Assembly (NCBI GenBank): GCA_945866155.1
Contig: CAMBGL010000026.1
Location: forward strand, 1 to 12,169
Direction of reading: 5' to 3'
Source of the DNA: Bifidobacterium breve
GTDB lineage: Bacteria > Actinomycetota > Actinomycetes > Nanopelagicales > Nanopelagicaceae
Length of the DNA stretch: 12,169 nt
Shown: one piece after another, positions 1 through 5,554 of the stretch
How positions within the stretch are numbered: the first letter of the stretch is position 1
Layout: the number at the start of each line of letters is the position of its first letter
Notes under the pieces: model-generated
Seen by the model: only the letters and a program-made list of their open reading frames with translations
The model's database searches: none
Told to the model about the DNA's origin: nothing
Position numbers and translations under genes: made by a program

Positions 1-171
1 CAAGGTCATTGGTTTTTTGATCGTAGTCAGATTTTAGGAATCTATGGCCCCTTCGCCATCCCACTAGAAGAATACCTTTTCTTCATTGTTGTACCACTAG
101 CAGCGATTTTGACTGTTGAAGGCATTACAACTGTGAAGCCTCACTGGCGTAAAGGTGAATTTGGCGAATGA
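1..171 (+). CDS. crtYc: Lycopene cyclase subunit CrtYc, C-terminal fragment (5' truncated by window)
   Basis: The frame is open from base 1 to a TGA at 169-171 and gives 56 residues. It contains GIYGPFAIPLEEYLFF, a P-x-E-E-x-L-F-F motif in a membrane helix typical of the small lycopene cyclase domain, followed by a second hydrophobic stretch and a short basic tail. Known for the family: CrtYc and CrtYd are small membrane proteins that together cyclise the ends of lycopene, giving beta- or epsilon-ring carotenoids. The stop overlaps the next start as ATGA, so translational coupling with crtYd is likely. Inference: in acI-type actinobacteria this branch leads to carotene and to retinal for actinorhodopsin, but neither a cleavage oxygenase nor a rhodopsin gene is in the window. 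The N-terminal half lies outside the window. Confidence 0.8.
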   Translation, partial: QGHWFFDRSQILGIYGPFAIPLEEYLFFIVVPLAAILTVEGITTVKPHWRKGEFGE

Positions 172-473
172 TTTATTCAGATATCGCAATCGCTGCCTTT
201 GGCATCGCAATCATGGCAGACCTATTTCTATTTAGAAATTCAATGCTAACGCGAGCGGCATTCTGGAGTTCATATGCAATCATCTTGCCATTCCAATTAC
301 TTACTAACTGGTGGCTAACTTCGAGAAATATTGTGATGTATAGCCCGGATGCAATTATCGGAATCCGAATATGTTCTGCCCCCATTGAAGATCTTCTCTT
401 TGGATTCGCACTCGTGCTCAGTGTTATGGGAATGTGGGAATTTTGGGGACGCCGAGGAGTCCAGCGTTATTAG
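168..473 (+). CDS. crtYd: Lycopene cyclase subunit CrtYd
   Basis: A protein of 101 residues, the usual size of a single lycopene cyclase domain. Three hydrophobic segments are visible, near residues 5-22, 31-48 and 76-92. The diagnostic motif is APIEDLLFGF at about residues 71-80, the partner of the PLEEYLFF motif in the preceding gene; such acidic pairs in a membrane helix are conserved across the CrtYc/CrtYd family and its fused fungal relatives. The ATG at 168 overlaps the crtYc stop by 4 bp, which fixes the start and suggests coupled synthesis of the two halves of a heterodimer. The role is cyclisation of the linear carotenoid lycopene in the cytoplasmic membrane. Ring type (beta or epsilon) cannot be read from sequence alone. 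Confidence 0.82.
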   Translation: MIYSDIAIAAFGIAIMADLFLFRNSMLTRAAFWSSYAIILPFQLLTNWWLTSRNIVMYSPDAIIGIRICSAPIEDLLFGFALVLSVMGMWEFWGRRGVQRY

Positions 474-508
474 GTATCACTCCACTCCTATAGACGTACA
501 CTTCTCGC
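474..508 (+). promoter_or_regulatory. Possible promoter for a leaderless MFS transcript
   Basis: The 35-bp gap between crtYd and the MFS gene has no purine-rich ribosome binding site. It has TACACT at 497-502, a fair TAnnnT -10 element, exactly 6 nt before the GTG at 509, so transcription would begin at or next to the start codon. The -35 region (around 474-480, GTATCAC) is weak. Leaderless mRNAs are common in actinobacteria. The assignment is inference, and read-through from crtYd is an alternative. Confidence 0.35.
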
Positions 509-1684
509 GTGCTTGAGACATATAAATCACTCTTTAGAATCCCAGGAGCAATTCGGATTTCATTCTCAGGCTTCATTGCGCGAATGCCTGGAGGAATGGA
601 TTCGCTTGCGATTATTTTTATCGTACTTGGCGCACAACAAAAATATGCCATTGCCGGTGCTCTCACCGGAGTAGCAGCATTGACGACGGTGCTCTCCACA
701 CCATTTTGGTCAAATCAATCTGATAAACGAGGACAGAAGTTTGTACTAAGAATTGCAGTGCCAATACGTGCAGTCGCAATGTTTACATTTATTGCTTTAG
801 TTTCCTTTGGCGCACCGATTTGGAGTTGGTTCGTTGCTATCATTGCGGCCGAATCTTCATCGGTTTCAATCGGATCTTTTACTCGCCGGCGTTGGATGTC
901 GATGATTGGCGATAATCAAAAGGCAAAAGTAGATACTGCCTATAGCTTTGAAAGTGCGTTGGATCAGACTGTCTATATCACTGGACCAGTTCTAGCTACT
1001 GCTATCTCAACAGTTTCGCCACCAGCCGGTCTGATTCTTGCAACTACATTCTTCCTCATTGGTGGAGCCATGCTTCTGACTCACGATGTTTCAACTCCGC
1101 TAATACTAGAACGCGGTGAATTTCCACCACTTATTCGAAACCGCGCAATTCATTCCGTGGCAATTCCATTGATTCTCATCGGTGGATGTTTTGGACCAAT
1201 CAATTTAGCTTTTGTCGCATTCACTCGTGAAATTGGACATCCAGCAATTGCAGGAGTGCTCTTAGGTGTGGGATCAGTTGGAGGAATGATTTTTGCTCTT
1301 ATCAATGGTGGAATCAAATGGAAAGTATCTGCCGGAATAAGATTTCGAATAAATCTAGTCATATTTACTTTGCTTGCTATTCCACTGCCATTTATAAGCT
1401 CACTTCCAGTGCTCTTTGTTCTCAATTTCTTCTTAGGAGGAAGTGTCGGACCCTTGTTCCCGACGGCAATTTCGATGGTTGAAAAGCGAATACCAAAGTC
1501 TCATATGACCGAAGCAATTTCATTGATATTTGCAGGAATTCCACTTACAGGTGCATTCGCATCTATCTGGGCTGGCAAAGTAATTGATGACTATGGCTCA
1601 CACGTTTCGCTGTGGATTCCTGTGCTCTTTATTGCGCTAGGTGCTACTTCAACACTCTTTTACAGTCGTTGGTACAAGGACTGA
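509..1684 (+). CDS. Major facilitator superfamily (MFS) transporter, substrate unknown
   Basis: A 391-residue integral membrane protein with about 12 hydrophobic segments, the normal size and topology of an MFS carrier. The cytoplasmic loop between helices 2 and 3 holds SDKRGQKFVLR (residues 71-81), matching the MFS A-motif (G-x-x-x-D-R/K-x-G-R-K/R). A second half begins near residue 215, after a hydrophilic central loop (about 192-214) that contains ERGEFPPLIRNR. The GTG at 509 is chosen because it gives the full first helix region and no upstream ATG exists in frame after the crtYd stop. There is no clear Shine-Dalgarno sequence. The gene follows crtYd by 35 bp and may be co-transcribed or have its own leaderless promoter. 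The overall look resembles drug or metabolite efflux MFS proteins, but the substrate cannot be inferred; no link to carotenoids is shown beyond position. Confidence 0.78.
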   Translation: MLETYKSLFRIPGAIRISFSGFIARMPGGMDSLAIIFIVLGAQQKYAIAGALTGVAALTTVLSTPFWSNQSDKRGQKFVLRIAVPIRAVAMFTFIALVSFGAPIWSWFVAIIAAESSSVSIGSFTRRRWMSMIGDNQKAKVDTAYSFESALDQTVYITGPVLATAISTVSPPAGLILATTFFLIGGAMLLTHDVSTPLILERGEFPPLIRNRAIHSVAIPLILIGGCFGPINLAFVAFTREIGHPAIAGVLLGVGSVGGMIFALINGGIKWKVSAGIRFRINLVIFTLLAIPLPFISSLPVLFVLNFFLGGSVGPLFPTAISMVEKRIPKSHMTEAISLIFAGIPLTGAFASIWAGKVIDDYGSHVSLWIPVLFIALGATSTLFYSRWYKD

Positions 1685-1707
1685 TTACATCCCATTACAA
1701 CCAGTTT

Positions 1708-1734
1708 CATATGTGGGTGGTGAGGGACTCGAAC
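1708..1734 (+). repeat. Direct repeat, distal att-like site (displaced tRNA-Lys 3' end)
   Basis: All 27 bases match 3709-3735; the flanking bases differ on both sides (T against A on the left, T against C on the right), so the identity ends sharply. The repeat lies 23 bp after the MFS stop codon. No tRNA body is present next to it: the sequence after 1734 does not continue into the rest of the tRNA. Read on the minus strand it gives the T-loop, T-stem and acceptor 3' strand of tRNA-Lys followed by CATATG. Confidence 0.85.
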
Positions 1735-1751
1735 TACATATCCTTCATACG

Positions 1752-1802
1752 CCACATATGGATTCAATTGATCTTGATCCACAACCCATATTAGGGATGT
1801 GG
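1752..1802. repeat. Inverted repeats at the left end of the islet
   Basis: Two structures lie just inside the left att-like site. CCACATATG at 1752-1760 is the exact reverse complement of CATATGTGG at 1708-1716, the outer end of the direct repeat. Further in, CCACAACCC (1779-1787) and GGGATGTGG (1794-1802) form a 9-bp stem with one A-A mismatch and a 6-nt loop (ATATTA). No T-run follows on either strand, so it is a poor terminator candidate. The shared CCACA/TGTGG core makes recombinase arm or core binding sites a possibility; that is conjecture. Confidence 0.4.
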
Positions 1803-1857
1803 TCTGACATTTACTAGATTTTGAACAGATTTAGGAAGTTTGGGCACTTCAAAACTC

Positions 1858-1890
1858 TTGACGGAGAAAGATTCGTTGTTACATTGAGCC
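1858..1890 (+). promoter_or_regulatory. Sigma-70-type promoter placed for a leaderless protease mRNA
   Basis: TTGACG at 1858-1863 (5 of 6 to the -35 consensus), a 16-bp spacer, then TACATT at 1880-1885 (a TAnnnT -10). The -10 ends 5 nt before the ATG at 1891, so the expected transcription start falls on or just at the start codon. There is no Shine-Dalgarno at a usable distance: GGAGAAAG at about 1863-1870 is more than 20 nt upstream of the ATG. The element supports both the start choice and independent expression of the islet cargo. Confidence 0.55.
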
Positions 1891-2913
1891 ATGCGCAAAG
1901 TTGCTCTAGCCCTTTTGGTTACGAGTGCGCTGATTTTCTCCTCAACTCCCGTAGCTCAAGCTGGTTTAAATGCGCCAGTGAATCTCGAAAACCCCCGAGC
2001 AGTTCCTATCTTTGGGCAGCAAGGTCCTTCAGAAGTTAACTTGATGGCCGGTTGGAGTGGATTCTTATACTCACCACGTATCGTTCTTAGCGCTGCACAT
2101 TCCCATTACCGTTTTGAGAACAATGGTGATCGCGTTTTGCAAGAGCCACCGTATATCACTGTAGGAAAACCTAACTCTTCAACTAAGAATCCTGAAGGAA
2201 GGGCAAAAGTCATAAAGACTTTTGTAGGTGATTACAAAAAATCATCAATAGGTGGACTCAACGATTTTATTGTTCTTGTCTTAGATAGAGATTTAGCAAC
2301 TGTATCTCCAGCAAAGTTAATGACTGCAGAAATTGAGGCAGAATTAGTCAATGCGCGAGCAGAGGTAATTTTCCATGGGTATGGTGAGTATCGAGATCGT
2401 TGTGATCCCGGGCAGAAAAATCCGTGTGCTGAGGATCGAAATAATCCCAATAAAAGTCCAAGTGAGTTTCCGCGAATCATGAGATCTAACTTGGCTCCCA
2501 AGTCTGATTTTTCATGGTTGCAAGGTCAACAACTTACCGATGTGGCAAAAGAAACACTCCTAACTAATCTTTCTTTGTGCCCTGGCGACTCTGGTAGCGG
2601 GATTACAACTACCTATAAAGGAGAAGTAATTTATGTAGGGCAAGGAATTTCAACTGGTATGAATTTCTATGCTTGTGGAGCCACTAATGCGCCTGCAAAT
2701 GAAAAACACCCACGGGAACTTGGTGTTATTTCTCCAGTCTTCAAACATTTAGATCTAATAAAGCAAGCTGAAGCTTTCATAGCACAGCAAGATACAACTC
2801 AAAAGAGCGCCACCAGTAAGCCAACTTCTTCTATAACTTGCGTAAAAGGCAAGTTGACCAAAAAAGTAACTGGAGCCAACGCAAAGTGTCCAAAGGGATA
2901 TAAGAAAAAGTAG
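1891..2913 (+). CDS. Secreted trypsin-like (S1 family) serine protease with lysine-rich C-terminal tail
   Basis: A 340-residue exported protein. Residues 1-24 form a Sec signal peptide with a likely cleavage after AQA (22-24). The catalytic triad of a chymotrypsin-fold protease is visible: His70 in VLSAAH, Asp125 in LNDFIVLVL, and Ser234 in CPGDSGSG. Four further cysteines (171, 179, 262 and the motif Cys230) could form disulfides. After the domain comes a Ser/Thr/Lys linker (about 300-313) and a short tail with two cysteines (317 and 333) ending CPKGYKKK. I recall similar CxxGK...CPxGYKKK tails on other exported proteins of freshwater actinobacteria, but I cannot verify that here. It likely acts outside the cell on an unknown substrate. 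It lies in the tRNA-Lys islet, behind its own leaderless-type promoter, and 91 bp ahead of the TMEM175-like gene. Confidence 0.85.
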   Translation: MRKVALALLVTSALIFSSTPVAQAGLNAPVNLENPRAVPIFGQQGPSEVNLMAGWSGFLYSPRIVLSAAHSHYRFENNGDRVLQEPPYITVGKPNSSTKNPEGRAKVIKTFVGDYKKSSIGGLNDFIVLVLDRDLATVSPAKLMTAEIEAELVNARAEVIFHGYGEYRDRCDPGQKNPCAEDRNNPNKSPSEFPRIMRSNLAPKSDFSWLQGQQLTDVAKETLLTNLSLCPGDSGSGITTTYKGEVIYVGQGISTGMNFYACGATNAPANEKHPRELGVISPVFKHLDLIKQAEAFIAQQDTTQKSATSKPTSSITCVKGKLTKKVTGANAKCPKGYKKK

Positions 2914-2927
2914 TTCAGTTTTAAGAT

Positions 2928-2969
2928 TTATCTGGGCGAGTCTATGAAATCTCAAAAACTTCCAGATAA
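2928..2969. repeat. 8-bp inverted repeat between protease and TMEM175 genes
   Basis: TTATCTGG at 2928-2935 and CCAGATAA at 2962-2969 are exact reverse complements separated by 26 nt. With such a long loop and no T-run it is not a convincing terminator; it could be an operator or chance. The rest of the 91-bp gap holds only the ribosome binding site of the next gene. Confidence 0.25.
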
Positions 2970-3004
2970 TTTGCTCCCAAGTCCACTTGGAAGCGGAGAA
3001 CCAC

Positions 3005-3685
3005 ATGACCAAGGAATTTAAGCACATAAGCCACAAATTAATTGATACCTTGAGTGACGGGGTTTTCTCAATTGCTCTAACACTTTTGGGCCTTGATGTT
3101 CTCAGCCTGGCACATGGAATAAGCAAGAGCGAAGACTTTAATGGCGCAATGTTTGAACATTGGCCGACCTTTTTTGCTTATGCCCTTGGCTTTTTTGTCT
3201 TATTTGCCTGGTGGTATCAATATCACGTAACAAGTCAATACGTTGTAGGAACAAATGCATTCATTGTTTGGAACCATGGTTTAACGCTTGGTTGGGTGGC
3301 ATTGATGCCATTTGGCGCGGCCCTTCTAGCTGAAAATCTAAATAATCCAAATATGAAATGGGGAGTTTTCTACTTTGGCATTTGCCTCTTTGGTCAGTAC
3401 TGGACTGCTTCAATTCAACGATTGATAGTTCTCACATTTAGAGGCGATGTATCAATCAACTGGACTGATGATTTCATTTTGACAGACAAGACAAGAGAGT
3501 ATCAAAACAAAGCTCTTCTCATATTCAATGGATTCCCAGCATTGTTAGGAATCATTCTTGTAGCTACCTGTTTTATTAACTCGTGGGTCGCGTTGGTTGG
3601 ATATATGGTTTTTATCTTTACTTTGGCAAATCCAGTGAAGAGTCTCAACAAATTGTTACCGACACTCACAAAGATCATCAAGTAG
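3005..3685 (+). CDS. TMEM175 family (DUF1211) six-helix membrane protein, putative K+ channel
   Basis: A protein of 226 residues with six hydrophobic segments, near 17-36, 54-72, 88-110, 118-136, 170-190 and 192-208. The first helix, KLIDTLSDGVFSIALTLLGL, matches the TMEM175 signature R-x-x-x-F-S-D-G-V-F-A-I-A, with Lys for Arg and Leu for Phe in the FSD motif. The third helix (WVALMPFGAALLAE) also fits the family. Known: bacterial TMEM175 homologues form tetrameric potassium-selective leak channels. Inference: this one carries K+ or a related cation, though the changed motif lowers certainty. The ATG at 3005 is preferred over an in-frame TTG at 2987 because GGAG at 2995-2998 sits 6 nt before it. 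It is the last gene of the tRNA-Lys islet, ending 23 bp before the right repeat, probably co-transcribed with or downstream of the protease. Confidence 0.75.
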   Translation: MTKEFKHISHKLIDTLSDGVFSIALTLLGLDVLSLAHGISKSEDFNGAMFEHWPTFFAYALGFFVLFAWWYQYHVTSQYVVGTNAFIVWNHGLTLGWVALMPFGAALLAENLNNPNMKWGVFYFGICLFGQYWTASIQRLIVLTFRGDVSINWTDDFILTDKTREYQNKALLIFNGFPALLGIILVATCFINSWVALVGYMVFIFTLANPVKSLNKLLPTLTKIIK

Positions 3686-3708
3686 CCAAATTTGATTCCT
3701 CTGGCCTA

Positions 3709-3735
3709 CATATGTGGGTGGTGAGGGACTCGAAC
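3709..3735 (+). repeat. Direct repeat, tRNA-proximal att-like site
   Basis: This is the second copy of the 27-bp repeat. It comprises 6 nt beyond the tRNA-Lys 3' end plus the final 21 nt of the tRNA gene. Tyrosine recombinases commonly use the T-arm and acceptor 3' end of tRNA genes as attachment sites. Confidence 0.85.
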
Positions 3736-3787
3736 CCCCGACCCGGTGATTAAGAGTCACCTGCTCTACCAACTGAGCTAACCACCC
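3715..3787 (-). tRNA. tRNA-Lys (anticodon CTT)
   Basis: Read on the minus strand, 73 nt fold as a full cloverleaf. The acceptor GGGTGGT (3781-3787) pairs with ACCACCC (3716-3722), with discriminator A at 3715. The D-arm reads GCTC...GAGC. The anticodon stem is GGTGA/TCACC around the loop CTCTTAA, giving CUU at positions 34-36. The T-arm loop is TTCGAGT. CCA is not encoded; the gene is followed directly by CATATG, so the CCA-adding enzyme must supply it. Its 3' end carries the att-like repeat of the neighbouring islet, and the tRNA remains intact. Confidence 0.95.
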
Positions 3788-3891
3788 GATTACATTCAAA
3801 GGGGGAAACCTTGAATGCCTGCAAACCCTATCAGCGCATAGGCGCTTGCGGAAATCGCTGAAATCTTTATTTCTGGCTTATTTTTGCGCTT
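3788..3891 (-). other. glnK to tRNA-Lys spacer with hairpins and a possible tRNA promoter
   Basis: No gene is present. On the minus strand the tRNA leader begins with a hairpin: TTGAATG (3811-3817) pairs with CATTCAA (3793-3799), extended by CC/GG across a 1-nt bulge. Upstream of it, AGCGC (3833-3837) pairs with GCGCT (3842-3846) over a 4-nt loop. A candidate -10, TAGGGT, lies at about 3824-3829 on the minus strand, preceded by TGA, which could start the tRNA transcript. No hairpin followed by a T-run was found, so glnK has no obvious intrinsic terminator and read-through into tRNA-Lys is possible. Confidence 0.3.
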
Positions 3892-4230
3892 CTACAACGC
3901 ATCTCCGCCGCGTTCGCCAGTGCGAACGCGGACAACAGTATCAACTGGAGTAACCCAGACTTTTCCATCACCAATTGAACCTGTGTTGGCAGTTGCAACG
4001 ATGAGATCAACAATGCTTCCGGCTTCTGAATCTTCTGCCAATATCTCAATGCGAACTTTAGGAATGAAATCAACTGTGTATTCAGCGCCACGATAAATTT
4101 CTGTATGACCTTTTTGACGACCAAAGCCACGAGTTTCAGAAACTGTCATACCTGCAACTCCTGCAGCTTGTAGCGCAACTTTGATCTCATCAACCTTTGC
4201 AGGTTTGACGATTGCGGTGATTAGTTTCAT
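3892..4230 (-). CDS. glnK: Nitrogen regulatory protein PII (GlnK/GlnB)
   Basis: A protein of 112 residues, the standard PII length, starting MKLITAIVKPAKVDEIK. The T-loop (about 37-55) contains YRGAEYTVDF with Tyr51, the family's modification site (uridylylated in proteobacteria, adenylylated in studied actinobacteria), and Tyr46 just before it. The C-terminal part includes TGSIGDGKVWV (about 83-93) and VRVRTGERG (about 100-108), which bind ATP/ADP and 2-oxoglutarate in known PII trimers. PII reads energy and carbon/nitrogen status and, when unmodified, plugs the cytoplasmic face of the ammonium channel encoded next door. It follows amt by 30 bp on the same strand, the classic amtB-glnK pair, with GAGAGA just before the ATG as ribosome binding site. 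I call it glnK from the linkage; glnB would be an equally valid family name. Confidence 0.93.
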   Translation of the reverse strand: MKLITAIVKPAKVDEIKVALQAAGVAGMTVSETRGFGRQKGHTEIYRGAEYTVDFIPKVRIEILAEDSEAGSIVDLIVATANTGSIGDGKVWVTPVDTVVRVRTGERGGDAL

Positions 4231-4260
4231 TTCTCTCTCGATTCTTAGTTGTTGTCAATA

Positions 4261-5523
4261 CTAGTAACGGTTTGAATTTCCGGTGATGTCATATGCCGAT
4301 TCGGCGTGGAAGCGAGTATCTAGGCCATTGAGTTCATCATCGCGATAAGCCCGGAAGCCGATCGTCTTAGATATAGCCTGGGCAATAAGCCATGTGGCAC
4401 AAAATGAGAATGCTGCAACAACAACAATCGCGATGAATTGTTTAGTAAGTAGGGAAGTGCCTCCACCCATAAGAAGACCAAGTCCACCTGCCTCATTGGC
4501 AGTTGTCGTTGCAAGGATGCCAATAGCGAGCATTCCTAGGATTCCACCGATGCCGTGGACTCCAACAACGTCGAGTGAATCGTCATAACCCAATTTGTAT
4601 TTGCGCGAAACTGCATAGGCACTTAGCACGCCAGCCATGAGACCAATTACTAATGCACCAAGTGGATTTACGAATCCGCAAGCAGGAGTAATTGCAACAG
4701 CACCTGCAATAGCACCGGAGGCAACACCGAGTGTTGTTGCTTTTCCATCGCGACGTTTTTCAAAGAGAATCCATGTCATCGATGCCGCTGCTGTTGAAAT
4801 TTGAGTGTTGATCATCGCTGTTGCAGCAAGGGAACCAGCAGATAACGCACTTCCTGCATTGAATCCAAACCAACCAAACCAGAGCATTCCAGCGCCAAGT
4901 AATACAAGTGGCATGTTATGTGGTCGCATTGGATCGCGACGGAATCCATCGCGCTTACCGAGGACAAGAGCAAGGGCTAGGGCTGCGGCACCTGAATTTA
5001 TTTCAACAACTGTTCCACCTGCAAAATCGAGTGCACCTAATTTGTCGATGATCCAACCGCCAGTGCCACCTTGTCCTGCAAATGCCCAGTGTGCAACTGG
5101 GATATATACAAGTGTTATCCAGATTGCTACGAAGAGAACCCATGAGCCGTACTTTGCGCGATCTGCAATAGCGCCCGATAGGAGTGCAACGGTGATAATT
5201 GCAAAGGTAAGTTGAAACATTGCAAAAGCAAGCGTTGGTATTTGGTGATCAGGAGCACCAACTACTTGATTGAGTGTGCCCGCTAGACCAATGTGTTCAA
5301 ATCCACCAATGAATCCACCGTGTGATTTTCCAAAAGCGAGTGAATAACCGTAGAGAACCCAGATAATTGTTGTAACACCGATTGCTGCAAATGACATCAT
5401 CATCATGTTGAGCGCACTCTTTGCGCGCACCATTCCGCCGTAAAAGACTGCAAGTCCTGGGGTCATAAATAGAACTAGTGCTGCGCTAGCAAGCACCCAT
5501 GCTGTATCTCCGCTATTGATCAC
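4261..5523 (-). CDS. amtB: Ammonium transporter Amt, with Glu in place of the first pore histidine
   Basis: A protein of 420 residues with about 11 membrane helices and no separate signal peptide, as in actinobacterial Amt proteins. Family motifs are clear: FYGGMVRAKSALN near the N-terminus, LDFAGG at 165-170, WFGWFGFNAGSA at 215-226 and DVVGVHGIGG at 318-327. The twin-histidine pore is unusual: His323 is present, but the first site reads GGTVVEINSG, giving Glu174 where E. coli AmtB has His168. Codon GAA (5002-5004 on the minus strand) is unambiguous. Fungal Mep1/Mep3-type transporters are known to carry Glu at the same place. The start is a GTG at 5521-5523 with AGGGAG 6 nt upstream. It lies between ppa (31 bp upstream) and glnK (30 bp downstream), so a ppa-amt-glnK operon is likely. 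It imports ammonium at low external concentration under PII gating. Confidence 0.95.
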   Translation of the reverse strand: MINSGDTAWVLASAALVLFMTPGLAVFYGGMVRAKSALNMMMMSFAAIGVTTIIWVLYGYSLAFGKSHGGFIGGFEHIGLAGTLNQVVGAPDHQIPTLAFAMFQLTFAIITVALLSGAIADRAKYGSWVLFVAIWITLVYIPVAHWAFAGQGGTGGWIIDKLGALDFAGGTVVEINSGAAALALALVLGKRDGFRRDPMRPHNMPLVLLGAGMLWFGWFGFNAGSALSAGSLAATAMINTQISTAAASMTWILFEKRRDGKATTLGVASGAIAGAVAITPACGFVNPLGALVIGLMAGVLSAYAVSRKYKLGYDDSLDVVGVHGIGGILGMLAIGILATTTANEAGGLGLLMGGGTSLLTKQFIAIVVVAAFSFCATWLIAQAISKTIGFRAYRDDELNGLDTRFHAESAYDITGNSNRY

Positions 5524-5554
5524 TTAGCTCTCCCTAAGGTTTTTGTGTGGGAAA

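Larger units (their letters stand above)
1708..3735. mobile_element. tRNA-Lys-associated genomic islet, no integrase
   Basis: A 27-bp perfect direct repeat (1708-1734 and 3709-3735) bounds about 2.0 kb. The right copy comprises the last 21 nt of the minus-strand tRNA-Lys gene (T-loop, T-stem 3' side, acceptor 3' side, discriminator) plus 6 nt beyond it (CATATG). The left copy is not part of any tRNA. This geometry is what tyrosine-recombinase integration at a tRNA 3' end produces: the tRNA stays whole and its old end is displaced to the far side of the insert. Inside are a secreted serine protease and a TMEM175-family protein, both on the plus strand. No integrase, excisionase or transposase is seen. 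It is either a decayed element, one mobilised in trans, or cargo left after integrase loss. The boundaries are directly seen; the mechanism is inference. Confidence 0.7.

Noticed and set aside
1612..1794. Short plus-strand open frames at 1612-1794 and 1821-2039
   Set aside because: They overlap the MFS gene and the protease in other frames and have no family features; the region 1685-1890 is better explained by the repeat, hairpins and promoter.
2755..3126. Antisense 123-residue open frame across the protease-TMEM175 junction
   Set aside because: It covers the coding 3' end of the protease and the 5' end of the channel gene, both well supported; the translation shows no domain and there is no ribosome binding site.
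4805..5215. 136-residue open frame on the plus strand within amt
   Set aside because: It is the antisense of a strongly conserved transporter; its Pro/Ala/Ser-rich composition is typical of a shadow frame.
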